A stretch of DNA of 64,000 bases from Antedon mediterranea (taxonomy: Eukaryota; Echinodermata; Crinoidea; Comatulida; Antedonidae), in assembly GCF_964355755.1 (NCBI RefSeq), contig NC_092671.1, positions 11,793,001 to 11,857,000 on the forward strand, written 5' to 3'. The first letter of the stretch is position 1. Every line of letters begins with the position of its first letter. Under the pieces are notes generated by a model. That model made no database searches, was not told the DNA's origin, and saw only the letters and a program-made list of their open reading frames with translations. Of this stretch, positions 26,733-41,063 are shown in pieces. The translations under genes were made by a program, and so were the position numbers.

Positions 26733-28543
26733 CTAGACATGTAACTCGTCACTTTGACGAGTTTGGTTATCCGCCGCGCAAGTGGTGCAACATTAACATT
26801 AAGGGGATAGGTTGAGGACAAAAGGAAGTGTTCACGTTGGCATTATGACCTGAACTGAAGAATATGATATGTTGTTATTGCTGAATTTTATTGTTTAAAT
26901 TCATATATAGTATACACAGTATAATCTGTATCCATATCACATACAGTGTAGAATAGGTGAAATTACGGGACCCGCTATTTATTGCAATTTTTAACATGTT
27001 GACGGTTTTAAAATGAAACGGGAAGGTAGCAATTCCGAAAGGAAATTATCTCAGCAACAACGTATTAGCGTGTAGAAGAAATTTGAATACGTGAAATATT
27101 GATGCGCGCTCTTTTAAATGTAATGAATTATGACGCAAAAGATGGAAATACGACCTTTTTTATTTAACTGGCCATATGATGACGTCACAACATCCGATTG
27201 GCAACATTTTTACATAATTTCGTATCTACAATCCAATAGCTTCCAGAAAAAGTTTTAATCGTGATTATCACATTTTATTCTTACGAGCTATAACAGATTA
27301 AAATTTACTGTAAAGATGAAATTGATGCCACACGTGATTTAAATTTTTAGGCATGATGACGTCAAAAAAATTAAAATATTTTAACTCATGCGAAAGATAG
27401 TTGATTGACCTAGACAATATCAAAATCCGGGTGAAAATGGAAAACGGATAAGTGGAGATGCGCTCTATTCAATGTGATGAGCTATGACGAAAGATACAAA
27501 AATCCTAAATTTTATATTCGCGTGGCCATACGATGACGTCACAATGTCCGGTTAGCCATATTAATACCTGATCCGATATCTACAACTCATCTACTTCCAG
27601 AATATGCCATCCACAAAAATTTGACCGTCTAGTTTAGAAATTACGACTGTTTAAAAAAAGGCATATTTTAAACGAATTTGTTAACCTTTTCATAAAAAAC
27701 GCGCGCAAATTGTCCAATTCGACGTGCTCGTATGACGTATCTTTAAGTCGAAATTGTTTAAAATTTGGTAAAATTACATGAAAAGGCTGGAAAAACATAA
27801 ATCACTCGAAAAAAATACCTTTTCAATGCTACGTGCGCACCGCACACGTAAAAATGTGCGCACGCGTGGGAATTTTTGACATGCTTAAAACGACATGAAA
27901 CGCGTAGAAAGTTGATTATAAATTAGTTTCGCGCATTTTGAAATTTTAAATGCGCGTGCGCGCGTAACTTTGTGTAAAACACGCAATTTTTTTTCAACAG
28001 AAAGTTAGCGCATGATATAAATTAAACTTTTGCAAAGTTTCACTTTAAAATGTTATTTGGTTTTCGACATATGTTAAATACGAGAAAATCGTTAAATCGC
28101 GCGTACGTCACGTTGCGCAATTGTAAACATCATGAAAAGCTTCGCTTGACGACGTTACATAAATGTCAAAATGTTAACATAGTTAACAAAATGTTATGTT
28201 TGCAAGTTTCAGAGAAAAGCGTTACACAAAAATCATACAGAAAGAAAGAAGAAGAATAAAAAGTTGATGATGATGATGATGATGATGATTTCGTACAATC
28301 ACAAGAGGTTATCCTGCAACTTCGTTGCGGATAACCAAAAATAAAAAGATGATGATTTCGTACAATCACAAGAGGTTATCCTGCAACTTCGTTGCGGATA
28401 ACCAATGATGATGATTTCGTACAATCACAAGAGGTTATCCTGCAACTTCGTTGCGGATAACCAATAAAAAGTTGATGATGATGATGATGATGATTTCGTA
28501 CAATCACAAGAGGTTATCCTGCAACTTCGTTGCGGATAACCAA
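26733..28543 (+). repeat. Array unit 19, longest (1811 bp), four cassettes
   Basis: The extra length is entirely four GATTTCGTAC cassettes at 28260-28543, with (GAT)n or AAAATAAAAA linkers between them. Confidence 0.9.
28260..28543 (+). repeat. Four tandem GATTTCGTAC hairpin cassettes
   Basis: Each cassette has a (GAT)n or ATGATG lead, GATTTCGTACAATCACAAG, and a stem GGTTATCC...GGATAACC around an inner GCAAC-TTC-GTTGC hairpin with one bulged T, then AA. All four are the same type and look nearly identical, which suggests recent local duplication. Confidence 0.85.
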
Positions 28544-30108
28544 CTAGACATGTAACTCGTCACTTTGACGAGTTTGGTTATCCGCCGCGCAAGTGGTGCA
28601 ACATTAACATTAAAGGGATAGGTTGAGGACAAAAGGAAGTGTTCACGTTGGCATTATGACCTGAACTGAAGAATATGATATGTTGTTATTGCTGAATTTT
28701 ATTATTTAAATTCATATATAGTATACACAGTATAATCTGTATCCATATCACATACAGTGTAGACTAGGTGAAATTACGGGACCCGCTATTTATTGCAATT
28801 TTTAACATGTTGACGGTTTTAAAATGAAACGCGAAGTTAGCAATTCCGAAAGGAAATTATCTCAGCAACAACGTATTAGCGTGTAGAAGAAATTTGAATA
28901 CGTTAAATATTGATGCGCGCTCTTTTAAATGTAATGAATTATGACGCAAAAGATGAAAATACGACCTTTTTTATTTAACTGGCCATATGATGACGTCACA
29001 ACATCCGATTGGCAACATTTTTACATAATTTCGTATCTACAATCCAATAGCTTCCAGGAAGAGTTTTAATCGTGATTATCACATTTTATTCTTACGAGCT
29101 ATAACAGATTAAAATTTACTGTAAAGATGAAATTAATGCCACACGTGATTTAAATTTTTAGGCATGATGACGTCAAAAAAATTTAAATATTTTTAACTCA
29201 TGCGAAAGATAGTTGATTGACCTAGACAATATCAAAATCGGGGTGAAAATAGAAAACGGATAAGTGGAGATGCGCTCTATTCAATGTGATGAGCTATGAC
29301 GAAAGATACAAAAATCCTAAATTTTATATTCGCGTGGCCATACGATGACGTCACAATGTCCGGTTAGCCATATTAATACCTGATCCGATATCTACAACTC
29401 ATCTACTTCTAGAATATGTCATCCACAAAAAATTGACCGTCTAGTTTAGAAATTACGACTGTTTAAAAAAAGGCATATTTTAAACGAATTTTTTTAACCT
29501 TTTCATAAAAAACGCGCGCAAATTGTCCAATTCGACGTGCTCGTATGACGTATCTTTAAGTCGAAATTGTTTAAAATTTGGTAAAATTACTAGAAAAGGC
29601 TGGAAAAACATAAATCAAGCGAAAAAAATACGTTTTCAATGCTACGTGCGCACCGCACACGTAAAAATGTGCGCACGCGTGGGAATTTTTAACATGCTTA
29701 AAACGACATGAAACGCGTAGATAGTTGATTAGAAATTAATTTTGCGCATTTTGAAATTTTAAATGCGCGTGCGCGCGTAACTTTGTGTAAAACACGGACT
29801 TTTTTTTCAACAGAAAGTTAGCGCATGATATAAATTAAACTTTTGCAAAGTTTCAAGTTGAAATGTTATTTGGTTGTCGAGCTATGTTAAATACGACAAA
29901 ATCGTTAAATCGCGCGTAAGTCACGTTGCGCAATTGTAAACGTCATGAAAAGCTTCGCTTGACGACGTTACGTAAATGTCAATATGTTAAGATAGTTACC
30001 GAAATGTTATGTTTGCGAGTTTTAGAGAAAAGCGTTACACAAAAATCATACAGAATGATTTCGTACAATCACAAGAGGTTATCCTGCAACTTCGTTGCGG
30101 ATAACCAA
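28544..30108 (+). repeat. Array unit 20, 1565 bp, one cassette
   Basis: The cassette is fused directly to CATACAGAATG, as in the units at 17490, 19054 and 34833. Confidence 0.9.
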
Positions 30109-31648
30109 CTAGACATGTAACTCGTCACTTTGACGAGTTTGGTTATCCGCCGCGCAAGTGGTGCAACATTAACATTAAGGGGATAGGTTGAGGACAAAAG
30201 GAAGTGTTCACGTTGGCATTATGACCTGAACTGAAGAATATGATATGTTGTTATTGCTGAAATTTATTGTTTAAATTCATATATACTGTAGTATACACAG
30301 TATAATCTGTATCCATATCACATACAGTGTAGAATAGGTGAAATTACGGGACCCGCTATTTATTGCAATTTTTAACATGTTGACGGTTTTAAAATGAAAC
30401 GCGAAGGTAGCAATTCCGAAAGGAAATTATCTCAGCAACAACGTATTAGCATGTAGAAGAAATTTGAATACGTGAAATATTGATGCGCGCTCGTTTAAAT
30501 GTAATGAATTATGACGCAAAAGATGAAAATACGACCTTTTTTATTTAACTGGCCATATGATGACGTCACAACATCCGATTGGCAACATTTTTACATAATT
30601 TCGTATCTACAGTCCAATAGCTTCCAGAAAAAGTTTTAATCGTGATTATCACATTTTATTCTTACGAGCTATAACAGATTAAAATTTACTGTAAAGATGA
30701 AATTAATGCCACACGTGATTTAAATTTTTAAGCACGATGACGTAAAAAAAATTAAAATATTTTTAACTCATGCGAAAGATAGTTGATTGACCTAGACAAT
30801 ATCAAAATCGGGGTGAAAATGGAAAACGGATAAGTGGAGATGCGCTCTATTCAATGTGATGAGCTATGACGAAAGATACAAAATCCTAAATTTTATATTT
30901 GCGTGGCCATACGATGACATCACAATGTCCGGTTAGCCATATTAATACCTGATCCAATATCTACAACTCATCTACTTCCAGAAAATGCCATCCACAAAAA
31001 GTTGACCGTTTAGTTTAGAAATTACGACTGTTTTAAAAAAGGCATATTTTAAACGAATTTTTTAACGTTTTCATAAAAAACGCGCGCAAATTGTCCAATT
31101 CGACGTGCTCGTATGACGTATCTTTAAGTCAAAATTGTTTAAAATTTGGTAAAATTACTAGAAAAGGCTGGAAAAACATAAATCACGCGAAAAAAATACG
31201 TTTTCAATGCTACGTGCGCTCCGCACACGTAAAAATGTGCGCATGCGTGGGAATTTTTGACATGCTTAAACCGACATGAAACGCGTAGAAAGTTGATTAG
31301 AAATTAATTTTGCGCATTTTGAAATTTTAAATGCGCGTGCGCGCGTAACTTTGTGTAAAACACGCAATTTTTTTTCAACAGAAGGTTAGCGCATGATATA
31401 AATTAAACTTTTGCAAAGTTTCACTTTAAAATGTTATTTGGTTTTCGACATATGTTAAATACGAGAAAATCGTTAAATCGCGCGTACGTCACGTTGCGCG
31501 ATTGTAAACATCATGAAAAGCTTCGCTTGACGACGTTACATAAATGTCAAAATGTTAACATAGTTAACAAAATGTTATGTTTGCAAGTTTTAGAGAAAAG
31601 CGTTACACAAAAATCATACAGAAAGAAAGAAGATTAAGAAAAAGATGA
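30109..31648 (+). repeat. Array unit 21, 1540 bp
   Basis: No cassette. Ends GATTAAGAAAAAGATGA, a cassette lead that lacks its hairpin. One TGACGTCA is changed to TGACGTAA near 30737. Confidence 0.9.
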
Positions 31649-33306
31649 CTAGACATGTAACTCGTCACTTTGACGAGTTTGGTTATCCGCCGCGCAAGTG
31701 GTGCAACATTAACATTAAGGGGATAGGTTGAGGACAAAAGGAAGTGTTCACGTTGGCATTATGACCTGAACTGAAGAATATGATATGTTGTTATTGCTGA
31801 ATTTTATTATTTAAATTCATATATAGTATACACAGTATAATCTGTATCCATATCACATACAGTGACATACAGTGTAGAATAGGTGAAATTACGGGACCCG
31901 CTATTTATTGCAATTTTTAACATGTTGACGGTTTTAAAATGAAACGCGAAGGTAGCAATTCCGAAAGGAAATTATCTCAGCAACAACGTATTAGCGTGTA
32001 GAAGAAATTTGAATACGTGAAATATTGATGCGCGCTCTTTTAAATGTAATGAATTATGACGCAAAAGATGAAAATACGACCTTTTTTATTTAACTGGCCA
32101 TATGATGACGTCACAATATCCGATTGGCAACATTTTTACATAATATCGTATCTACAATCCAATAGCTTTCAGAAAAAGTTTTAATCGTGATTATCACATT
32201 TTATTCTTACGAGCTATAACAGATTAAAATTTACTGTAAAGATGAAATTGATGCCACACGTGATTTAAATTTTTAGGCATGATGACGTCAAAAAAATTTA
32301 AATATTTTTATCTCATGCGAAAGATAGTTGATTGACCTAGACAATATCAAAATCGGGGTAAAAATGGAAAACGAATAAGTGGAGATGCGCTCTATTCAAT
32401 GTGATGAGCTATGACGAAAGATACAAAAATCCTAAATTTCATATTCGCGTGGCCATACGATGACGTCACAATGTCCGGTTAGCCATATTAATACCTGATC
32501 CGATATCTACAACTCATCTACTTCCAGAATATGTCATCCACAAAAAGTTGACCGTCTACTTTAGAAATTACGACTGTTTTAAAAAATGCATATTTTAAAC
32601 GAATTTGTTAACCTTTTCATAAAAAACGCGCGCAAATTGTCCAATTCGACGTGCTCGTATGACGTATCTTAAAGTCGAAATTGTTTAAAATTTGGTAAAA
32701 TTACTAGAAAAGGCTGGAAAAACATAAATCACGCGAAAAAAATACGTTTTCAATGCTACGTGCGCACCGCACACGTAAAAATGTGCGCACGCGTGGGAAT
32801 TTTTTACATGCTTAAAACGACATGAAACGCGTAGAAAGTTGATTATAAATTAATTTTGCGCATTTTGAAATTTTAAATGCGCGTGCGCGCGTAACTTTGT
32901 GTAAAACACGCAATTTTTTTTCAACAGAAATTTAGCGCATGATATAAATTAAACTTTTGCAAAGTTTCACTTTAAAATGTTATTTGGTTTTTGACATATG
33001 TTAAATACGAGAAAATCGTTAAATCGCGCGTACGTCACGTTGCGCAATTGTAAACATCATGAAAAGCTTCGCCTGACGACGTTACATAAATGTCAAAATG
33101 TTAACATAGTTAACAAAATGTTATGTTTGCAAGTTTTAGAGAAAAGCGTTACACAAAAATCATACAGAAAGAAAGAAGATTAAGAAAAAGATGATGATGA
33201 TTTCGTACAATCACAAGAGGTTATCCTGCAACTTCGTTGCGGATAACCAATGATGATTTCGTACAATCACAAGAGGTTATCCTGCAACTTCGTTGCGGAT
33301 AACCAA
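31649..33306 (+). repeat. Array unit 22, 1658 bp, two cassettes
   Basis: Ends with two GATTTCGTAC cassettes in the same spacing as the unit at 995. Confidence 0.9.
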
Positions 33307-34832
33307 CTAGACATGTAACTCGTCACTTTGACGAGTTTGGTTATCCGCCGCGCAAGTGGTGCAACATTAACATTAAGGGGATAGGTTGAGGACAAAAGGA
33401 AGTGTTCACGTTGGCATTATGACCTGAACTGAAGAATATGATCTGTTGTTATTGCTGAATTTTATTATTTAAATTCATATATAGTATACACAGTATAATC
33501 TGTATCCATATCACATACAGTGTAGAATAGGTGAAATTACGGGACCCGCTATTTATTGCAATTTTTAACATGTTGATGGTTTTAAAATGAAACGCGAAGT
33601 TAGCAATTCCGAAAGCAAATTATCTCAGCAACAACGTATTAGCATGTAGAAGAAATTTGAATACGTGAAATATTGATGCGCGCTCGTTTAAATGTAATGA
33701 ATTATGACGCAAAAGATGAAAATACGACCTTTTTTATATAACTGGCCATATGATGACGTCACAACATCCGATTGGCAACATTTTTACATAATTTCGTATC
33801 TAAAATTCAATAGCTTCCAGAAAAAGTTTTAATCGTGATTATCACATTTTATTCTTACGAGCTATAACAGATTAAAATTTACTGTAAAGATGAAATTAAT
33901 GCCACACGTGATTTAAATTTTTAGGCATGATGACGTCAAAAAAATTAAAATATTTTTAACTCATGCGAAAGATAGTTGATTGACCTAGACAATATCAAAA
34001 TCGGGGTGAAAATGGAAAACGAATAAGTGGAGAGGCGCTCTATTCAATGTGATGACCTATGACGAAAGATACAAAAATCCTAAATTTTATATTCGTGTGG
34101 CCATACGATGACGTCACAATGTCCGGTTAGCCATATTAATACCTGATCCGATATCTACAACTCATCAACTTCCAGAATATGTCATCCACAAAAAGTTGAC
34201 CGTGTAGTTTAGAAATTACGACTGTTTAAAAAAAGGCATATTTTTAACGGAATTTTGAACTTTTTCATCAAAAACACGCGCAAATTGTCCAATTCGACGT
34301 GCTCGTATGACGTAACTTTAAGTCGAAATTGTTTAAAATTTGATAAAATTACTAGAAAAGGCTGGAAAAACATAAATCACGCGAAAAAAATATGTTTTCA
34401 ATGCTACGTGCGCACCGCACACGTAAAAATTTGCGCACGCGTGGGAATTTTTTACATGCTTAAAACGACATGAAACGCGTAGAAAGTTGATTAGAAATTA
34501 ATTTTGCGCATTTTGAAATTTTAAATGCGCGTGCGCGCGTAACTTTGTGTAAAACACGCAATTTTTTTTCAACATAAAGTTAGCGCATGATATAAATTAA
34601 ACTTTTGGAAAGTTTCAATTTGAAATGTTATTTGGTTTTCGACCTATGTTAAATACGAGGAAATCGTTAAATCACGCGTAAGTCACGTTGCGCAATTGTA
34701 AACGTCATGAAAAGCTTCGCAGCACATCTTCATGTGCATGACGATATGTTGAGAAAGTTACAAAATGTTATGTTTACAAGTTTTAGAGAAAAGCGTTCCA
34801 CAAAAATCATACAGAAAGAAAGAAGATCAAGA
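33307..34832 (+). repeat. Array unit 23, 1526 bp, mosaic
   Basis: The first ~300 bases carry variants private to the units at 10233 and 39539 (GATCTGTTGTT, TTGATGGTTTT). Its late part diverges (GCAGCACATCTTCATGTGC, about 34720-34740). No cassette. Confidence 0.9.
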
Positions 34833-36404
34833 CTAGACATGTAACTCGTCACTTTGACGAGTTTGGTTATCCGCCGCGCAAGTGGTGCAACATTAACATT
34901 AAGGGGATAGGTTGAGGACAAAAGGAAGTGTTCACGTTGGCATTATGACCTGAACTGAACAATATGATATGTTGTTATTGCGGAATTTTATTATTTAAAT
35001 TCATATATAGTATATACACAGTATAATCTGTATCCATATCACATACAGTGTAGAATAGGTGAAATTACGGGACCCGCTATTTATTGCAATTTTTAACATG
35101 TTGATGGTTTTAAAATGAAACGCGAAGGTAGCAATTCCGAAAGGAAATTATCTCAGCAACAACGTATTAGCGTGTAGAAGAAATTTGAATACGTGAAATA
35201 TTGATGCGCCCTCTTTTAAATGTAATGAATTATGACGCAAAAGATGAAAATACGACCTTTTTTATTTAACTGGCCATATGATGACGTCACAACATCCGAT
35301 TGGCAACATTTTTACATAATTTCGTATCTACAGTCCAATAGCTTCCAGAAAAAATTTTAATCGTGATTATCACATTTTATTCTTACGAGCTATAACAGAT
35401 TAAAATTTACTGTAAAGATGAAATTAATGCCACACGTGATTTAAATTTTTAGGCATGATGACGTCAAAAAAATTAAAATATTTTTAACTCATGCGAAAGA
35501 TACTTGATTGACCTAGACAAAATCAAAATCGGGGTGAAAATGGAAAACGGATAAGTGGAGATGCGCTCTATTCAATGTGATGAGCTATGACGAAAGATAC
35601 AAAAATCCTAAATTTTATATTCGCGTGGCCATACGATGACGTCACAATGTCCGGTTAGCCATATTAATACCTGATCCGATATCTACAACTCATCTACTTC
35701 CAGAATATGCCATCCACAAAAAGTTGACCGTCTAGTTTAGAAATTACGACTGTTTAAAAAAAGGCATATTTTAAACAAATTTTTTAACCTTTTCATAAAA
35801 AACGCGCGCAAATTGTCCAATTCGACCAGCTCGTATGAGGTATCTTTAAGTCGAAATTGTTTAAAATTTGGTAAAATTACTAGAAAAGGCTGGAAAAATA
35901 TAAATCACGCGAAAAAAGTACGTTTTCAATACTACGTGCGCACCGCACACGTAAAAATGTGCGCACGCGTGGGAATTTTTGACATGCTTAAAACGACATG
36001 AAACGCGTAGAAAGTTGATTATAAATTAATTTTGCGCATTTTGAAATTTTAAATGCGCGTGCGCGCGTAACTTTGTGTAAAACACGCAATTTTTTTTCAA
36101 CAGAAAGTTAGCGCATGATATAAATTAAACTTTTGCAAAGTTTCAAGTTGAAATGTTATTTGGTTGTCGAGCTATGTTAAATACGACAAAATCGTTAAAT
36201 CGCGCGTAAGTCACGTTGCGCAATTGTAAACGTCATGAAAAGCTTCGCTTGACGACGTTACGTAAATGTCAATATGTTAAGATAGTTACCGAAATGTTAT
36301 GTTTGCGAGTTTTAGAGAAAAGCGTTACACAAAAATCATACAGAATGATTTCGTACAATCACAAGAGGTTATCCTGCAACTTCGTTGCGGATAACCAAAA
36401 AAGA
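34833..36404 (+). repeat. Array unit 24, 1572 bp, one cassette
   Basis: Cassette fused to CATACAGAATG and followed by AAAAAAGA. Shares the AATACTACGTG variant with the unit at 17490. Confidence 0.9.
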
Positions 36405-37939
36405 CTAGACATGTAACTCGTCACTTTGACGAGTTTGGTTATCCGCCGCGCAAGTGGTGCAACATTAACATTAAGGGGATAGGTTGAGGACAAAAGGAAG
36501 TGTTCACGTTGGCATTATGATCTGAACTGAAGAATATGATATGTTGTTATTGCTGAATTTTATTATTTAAATTCATATATAGTATAAACAGTATATTCTG
36601 TATCCATATCACATACAGTGACATACAGTGTAGAATAGGTGAAATTACGGGACCTGCTATTTATTGCAATTTTTATCATGTTGACGGTTTTAAAATAAAA
36701 CGCGAAGGTAGCAATTCCGAAAGGAAATTATCTCAGCAACAACGTATTAGCGTGTAGAAGAAATTTGAATACGTGAAATATTGATGCGCGCTCTTTTAAA
36801 TGTAATGAATTATGACGCAAAAGATGAAAATACGACCTTTTTCATTTAACTGGCCATATGATGACGTCACAACATCCGATTGGCAACATTTTTACATAAT
36901 TTCGTATCTACAATCCAATAGCTTCCAGAAAAAGTTTTAATCGTGATTATCACATTTTATTCTTACGAGCTATAACAGATTAAAATTTACTGTAAAGATG
37001 AAATTGATGCCACACGTGATTTAAATTTTTAGGCATGATGACGTCAAAAAAATTAAAATATTTTTACCTCATGCGAAAGATAGTTGATTGACCTAGACAA
37101 TATCAAAATCAGGGTGAAAATGGAAAACGAATAGGTGGAGATGCGCTCTATTCAATGTGATGAGTTATGACGAAAGATACAAAAATCCTAAATTTTATAT
37201 TCGCGTGGCCATACGATGACGTCACAATGTCCGGTTAGCCATATTAATACCTGATCCGATATCTACAACTCATCTACTTCCAGAATATGTCATCCACAAA
37301 AAGTTGACCGTCTAGTTTAGAAATTACGACTGTTTAAAAAAAGGCATATTTTAAACGAATTTTTTAACCTTTTCATAAAAAACGCGCGCAAATTGTCCAA
37401 TTCGACGTGCTCGTATGACGTATCTTTAAGTCGAAATTGTTTAAAATTTGGTAAAATTGCTAGAAAAGGCTGGAAAAACATAAATCACGCGAAAAAAATA
37501 CGTTTTCAATGCTACGTGCGCACCGCACACGTAAAAATGTGCGCACGCGTGGGAATTTTTGACATGCTTAAAACGACATAAAACGCGTAGAAAGTTGATT
37601 ATAAATTAATTTTGCGCATTTTGAAATTTTAAATACGCGTGCGCGCGTAACTTTGTGTAAAACACGCAATTTTTTTTCAACAGAAAGTTAGCGCATGATA
37701 TAAATTAAACTTTTGCAAAGTTTCACTTTAAAATGTTATTTGGTTTTCGACATATGTTAGATACGAGAAAATCGTTAAATCGCGCGTACGTCACGTTGCG
37801 CAATTGTAAACATCATGAAAAGCTTCGCTTGACGACGTTACATAAATGTCAAAATGTTAACATAGTTACCGAAATGTTATGTTTGCGAGTTTTAGAGAAA
37901 AGCGTTACACAAAAATCATACAGAAAGAAAGAAGAAGAA
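36405..37939 (+). repeat. Array unit 25, 1535 bp
   Basis: Near-duplicate of the unit at 23674. No cassette. Confidence 0.9.
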
Positions 37940-39538
37940 CTAGACATGTAACTCGTCACTTTGACGAGTTAGTTATCCGCATGAGAAACGCCACGCACAC
38001 GTCATACGTTGAAATTTTGCGCACAAAAAAATATTATGGCATTATGACCTGAACTGAAGAATGTCATATGCTGTTAGTGCTGAATTCTGTCAATTTTGTG
38101 TCATATAGTATATACAGTATAAACAGTATAATCTGTATGCGTATTACATACAGTGTAGAATAGGTGAAATTACGGGACCCCCCATTTATTCCTATTTTTA
38201 ACATGGCGGCGGTATCAAAATGAAACACTAAGATAGCAATTTTGGAAGCAAATGATCTCATCAACAACATATTACCGTGTAGAAGAAATTTGAATACGTC
38301 AAATATAGATACGCGCTCTTTTAAATGTGATGAACTATGACGCAAATTATGAAAATACGACTTTTTATATTCAACTGGCCATATGATGACGTCACAACAT
38401 CTGATTGGCAAAATGTTCACATGAATTCGTATCTACAATCCAATAGCTTCCATAAAAAGTTTTGATCATGATTATCACTTTTTATTGTGACGAGCTATAA
38501 CAGATTGAAATTTACTGTAAAGATGAAAATAAGTGACCCACGTTATTTACATTTTTAGACATGATGGCGTCATAAAAATTAAAATATTTTTAACTCATGC
38601 GAAAGAAAGGTGATTGACCTAGACAATGTCAAAATCGGGGTGAAAATTGAAAACGGATAAGTAGAGATGCGCTCTATTAAATGTGATGAGCTATGACGAA
38701 AGATACAAAAATCCTATATTTTATATTCACGTGGCCATACGATGACGTCACAATGTCCGGTTAGCCATATTATTACATGATCCGATATCTACACCTCATC
38801 AACTTCAAGAATATGTCATCCACAAAAATTTGACCGTCCAGTTTAGAAATTACAACTGTTTAAAAAAAGGCATAATTTTGACAAATTTTAACGAATTTTT
38901 TAACTTTTTCACCAAAAACCCACGTAAATTATCCAATTCGACGCGCAAGTATGACGTAATTTTAAGTCAAAATCGTTTAAAAGTTGGTAAAATTACTACA
39001 AAAGGCTGGAAAAACATAAATCACGTGAAAAAAATTGTTTTCAACGCTACGTGCGCACGGCGCGCGTAACAAAATGCGCGTGCGTTGGAATTTTTTACCT
39101 GCTCAAAATGACATGAAACGCGTAGAAAGTGGATTAGAAATTGATTTTTCGCATTTTGAAATTTTAAACGCGCGTGCGCGCGTAACTTCGTGTAAAACAA
39201 GCCATTTTTTTTACACAGTCAGTTAGCGCAAGATATAACTTAAACTTTCGTTAAGTTTCAATTTAAATTGTTATATGGTTTTCGATGTATGTTAAATACG
39301 CGAAATTCGTTAAAACACGCGTAAGTCATGTTGTGCAATTCTGACGTCATTCAAAAATAGAAAAGCACAACTTCAGGTGAATACCCATATGTTGACAAAG
39401 TTATGAAATGTTAACTTTACACTTTTTTGAGATATGCTCTGCACAAAAATGACAGAAAGAAAGAATAATACAGAAAAAAAAAAAAGATGATGAAACAGGA
39501 CAGTTACAAGGAGTTATCCGCTGAGTGCGGATAACTAA
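37940..39538 (+). repeat. Array unit 26, 1599 bp, AGTTATCC class, one cassette
   Basis: Starts TTAGTTATCCGCATGAG and ends with one GATGAAACAGGACAG cassette with the matching AGTTATCCGC/GCGGATAACT stem. Diverged body; one TGACGTCA is changed to TGGCGTCA near 38564. Confidence 0.9.
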
Positions 39539-41063
39539 CTAGACATGTAACTCGTCACTTTGACGAGTTTGGTTATCCGCCGCGCAAGTGGTGCAACATT
39601 AACATTAAGGGGATAGGTTGAGGACAAAAGGAAGTGTTCACGTTGGCATTATGACCTGAACTGAAGAATATGATCTGTTGTTATTGCTGAATTTTATTAT
39701 TTAAATTCATATATAGTATACACAGTATAATCTGTATCCATATCACATACAGTGTAGAATAGGTGAAATTACGGGACCCGCTATTTATTGCAATTTTTAA
39801 CATGTTGATGGTTTTAAAATGAAACGCGAAGTTAGCAATTCCGAAAGCAAATTATCTCAGCAACAACGTATTAGCGTGTAGAAGAAATTTGAATACGTTA
39901 AATATTGATGCGCGCTCTTTTAAATGTAATGAACTATGACGAAAAAGATGAAAATACGACCTTTTTTATTTAACTGGCCATATGATGACGTCACAACATC
40001 CGATTGGCAACATTTTTACATAATTCCATATCTACAATCCAATAGCTTCCAGAAAAAGTTTTAATCGTGATTATCACATTTTATTCTTACGAGCTATAAC
40101 AGATTAAAATTTACTGTAAACATGAAATTGATGCCACACGTGATTTAAATTTTTAGGCATGATGACGTCAAAAAAAATAAAATATTTTTAACTCATGCGA
40201 AAGATAGTTGATTGACCTAGACAATATCAAAATCGGGGTGAAAATGGAAAACGGATAAGTGGAGATGCGCTCTATTCAATGTGATGAGCTATGACGAAAG
40301 ATACAAAAATACTAAATTTTATATTCGCGTGGCCATACGATGACGTCACAATGTCCGGTTAGCCATATTAATACCTGATCCGATATCTACAACTCATCTA
40401 CTTCCAGAATATGTCATCCACAAAAATTTGACCGTCTAGTTTAGAAATTACGACTGTTTAAAAAAAGGCATATTTTAAACGAATTTTTTAACCTTTTCAT
40501 AAAAAACGCGCGCAAATTGTCCAATTCGACGTGCTCGTATGACGTATCTTTAAGTCGAAATTGTTTAAAATTTGGTAAAATTACTAGAAAAGGCTGGAAA
40601 AACATAAATCACGCGAAAAAAATACGTTTTCAATGCTACGTGCGCACCGCACACGTAGAAATGTGCGCACGCGTGGGAATTTTTGACATGCTTAAAACGA
40701 CATGAAACGCGTAGAAAGTTGATTATAAATTAATTTTGCGCATTTTGAAATTTTAAATGTGCGTGCGCGCGTAACTTTGTGTAAAACATGCAATTTTTTT
40801 TCAACAGAAATTTAGCGCATGATATAAATTAAACTTTTGCAAAGTTTCACTTTAAAATGTTATTTGGTTTTCGACATATGTTAAATACGATAAAATCGTT
40901 AAATCGCGCGTACGTCACGTTGCGCAATTGTAAACATCATGAAAAGCTTCGCTTGACGACGTTACATAAATGTCAAAATGTTAACATAGTTAACAAAATG
41001 TTATGTTTGCGAGTTTTACAGAAAAGCGTTACACAAAAATCATACAGAAAGAAAGAAGAAGAA
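39539..41063 (+). repeat. Array unit 27, 1525 bp
   Basis: Near-duplicate of the unit at 10233. No cassette. Confidence 0.9.
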
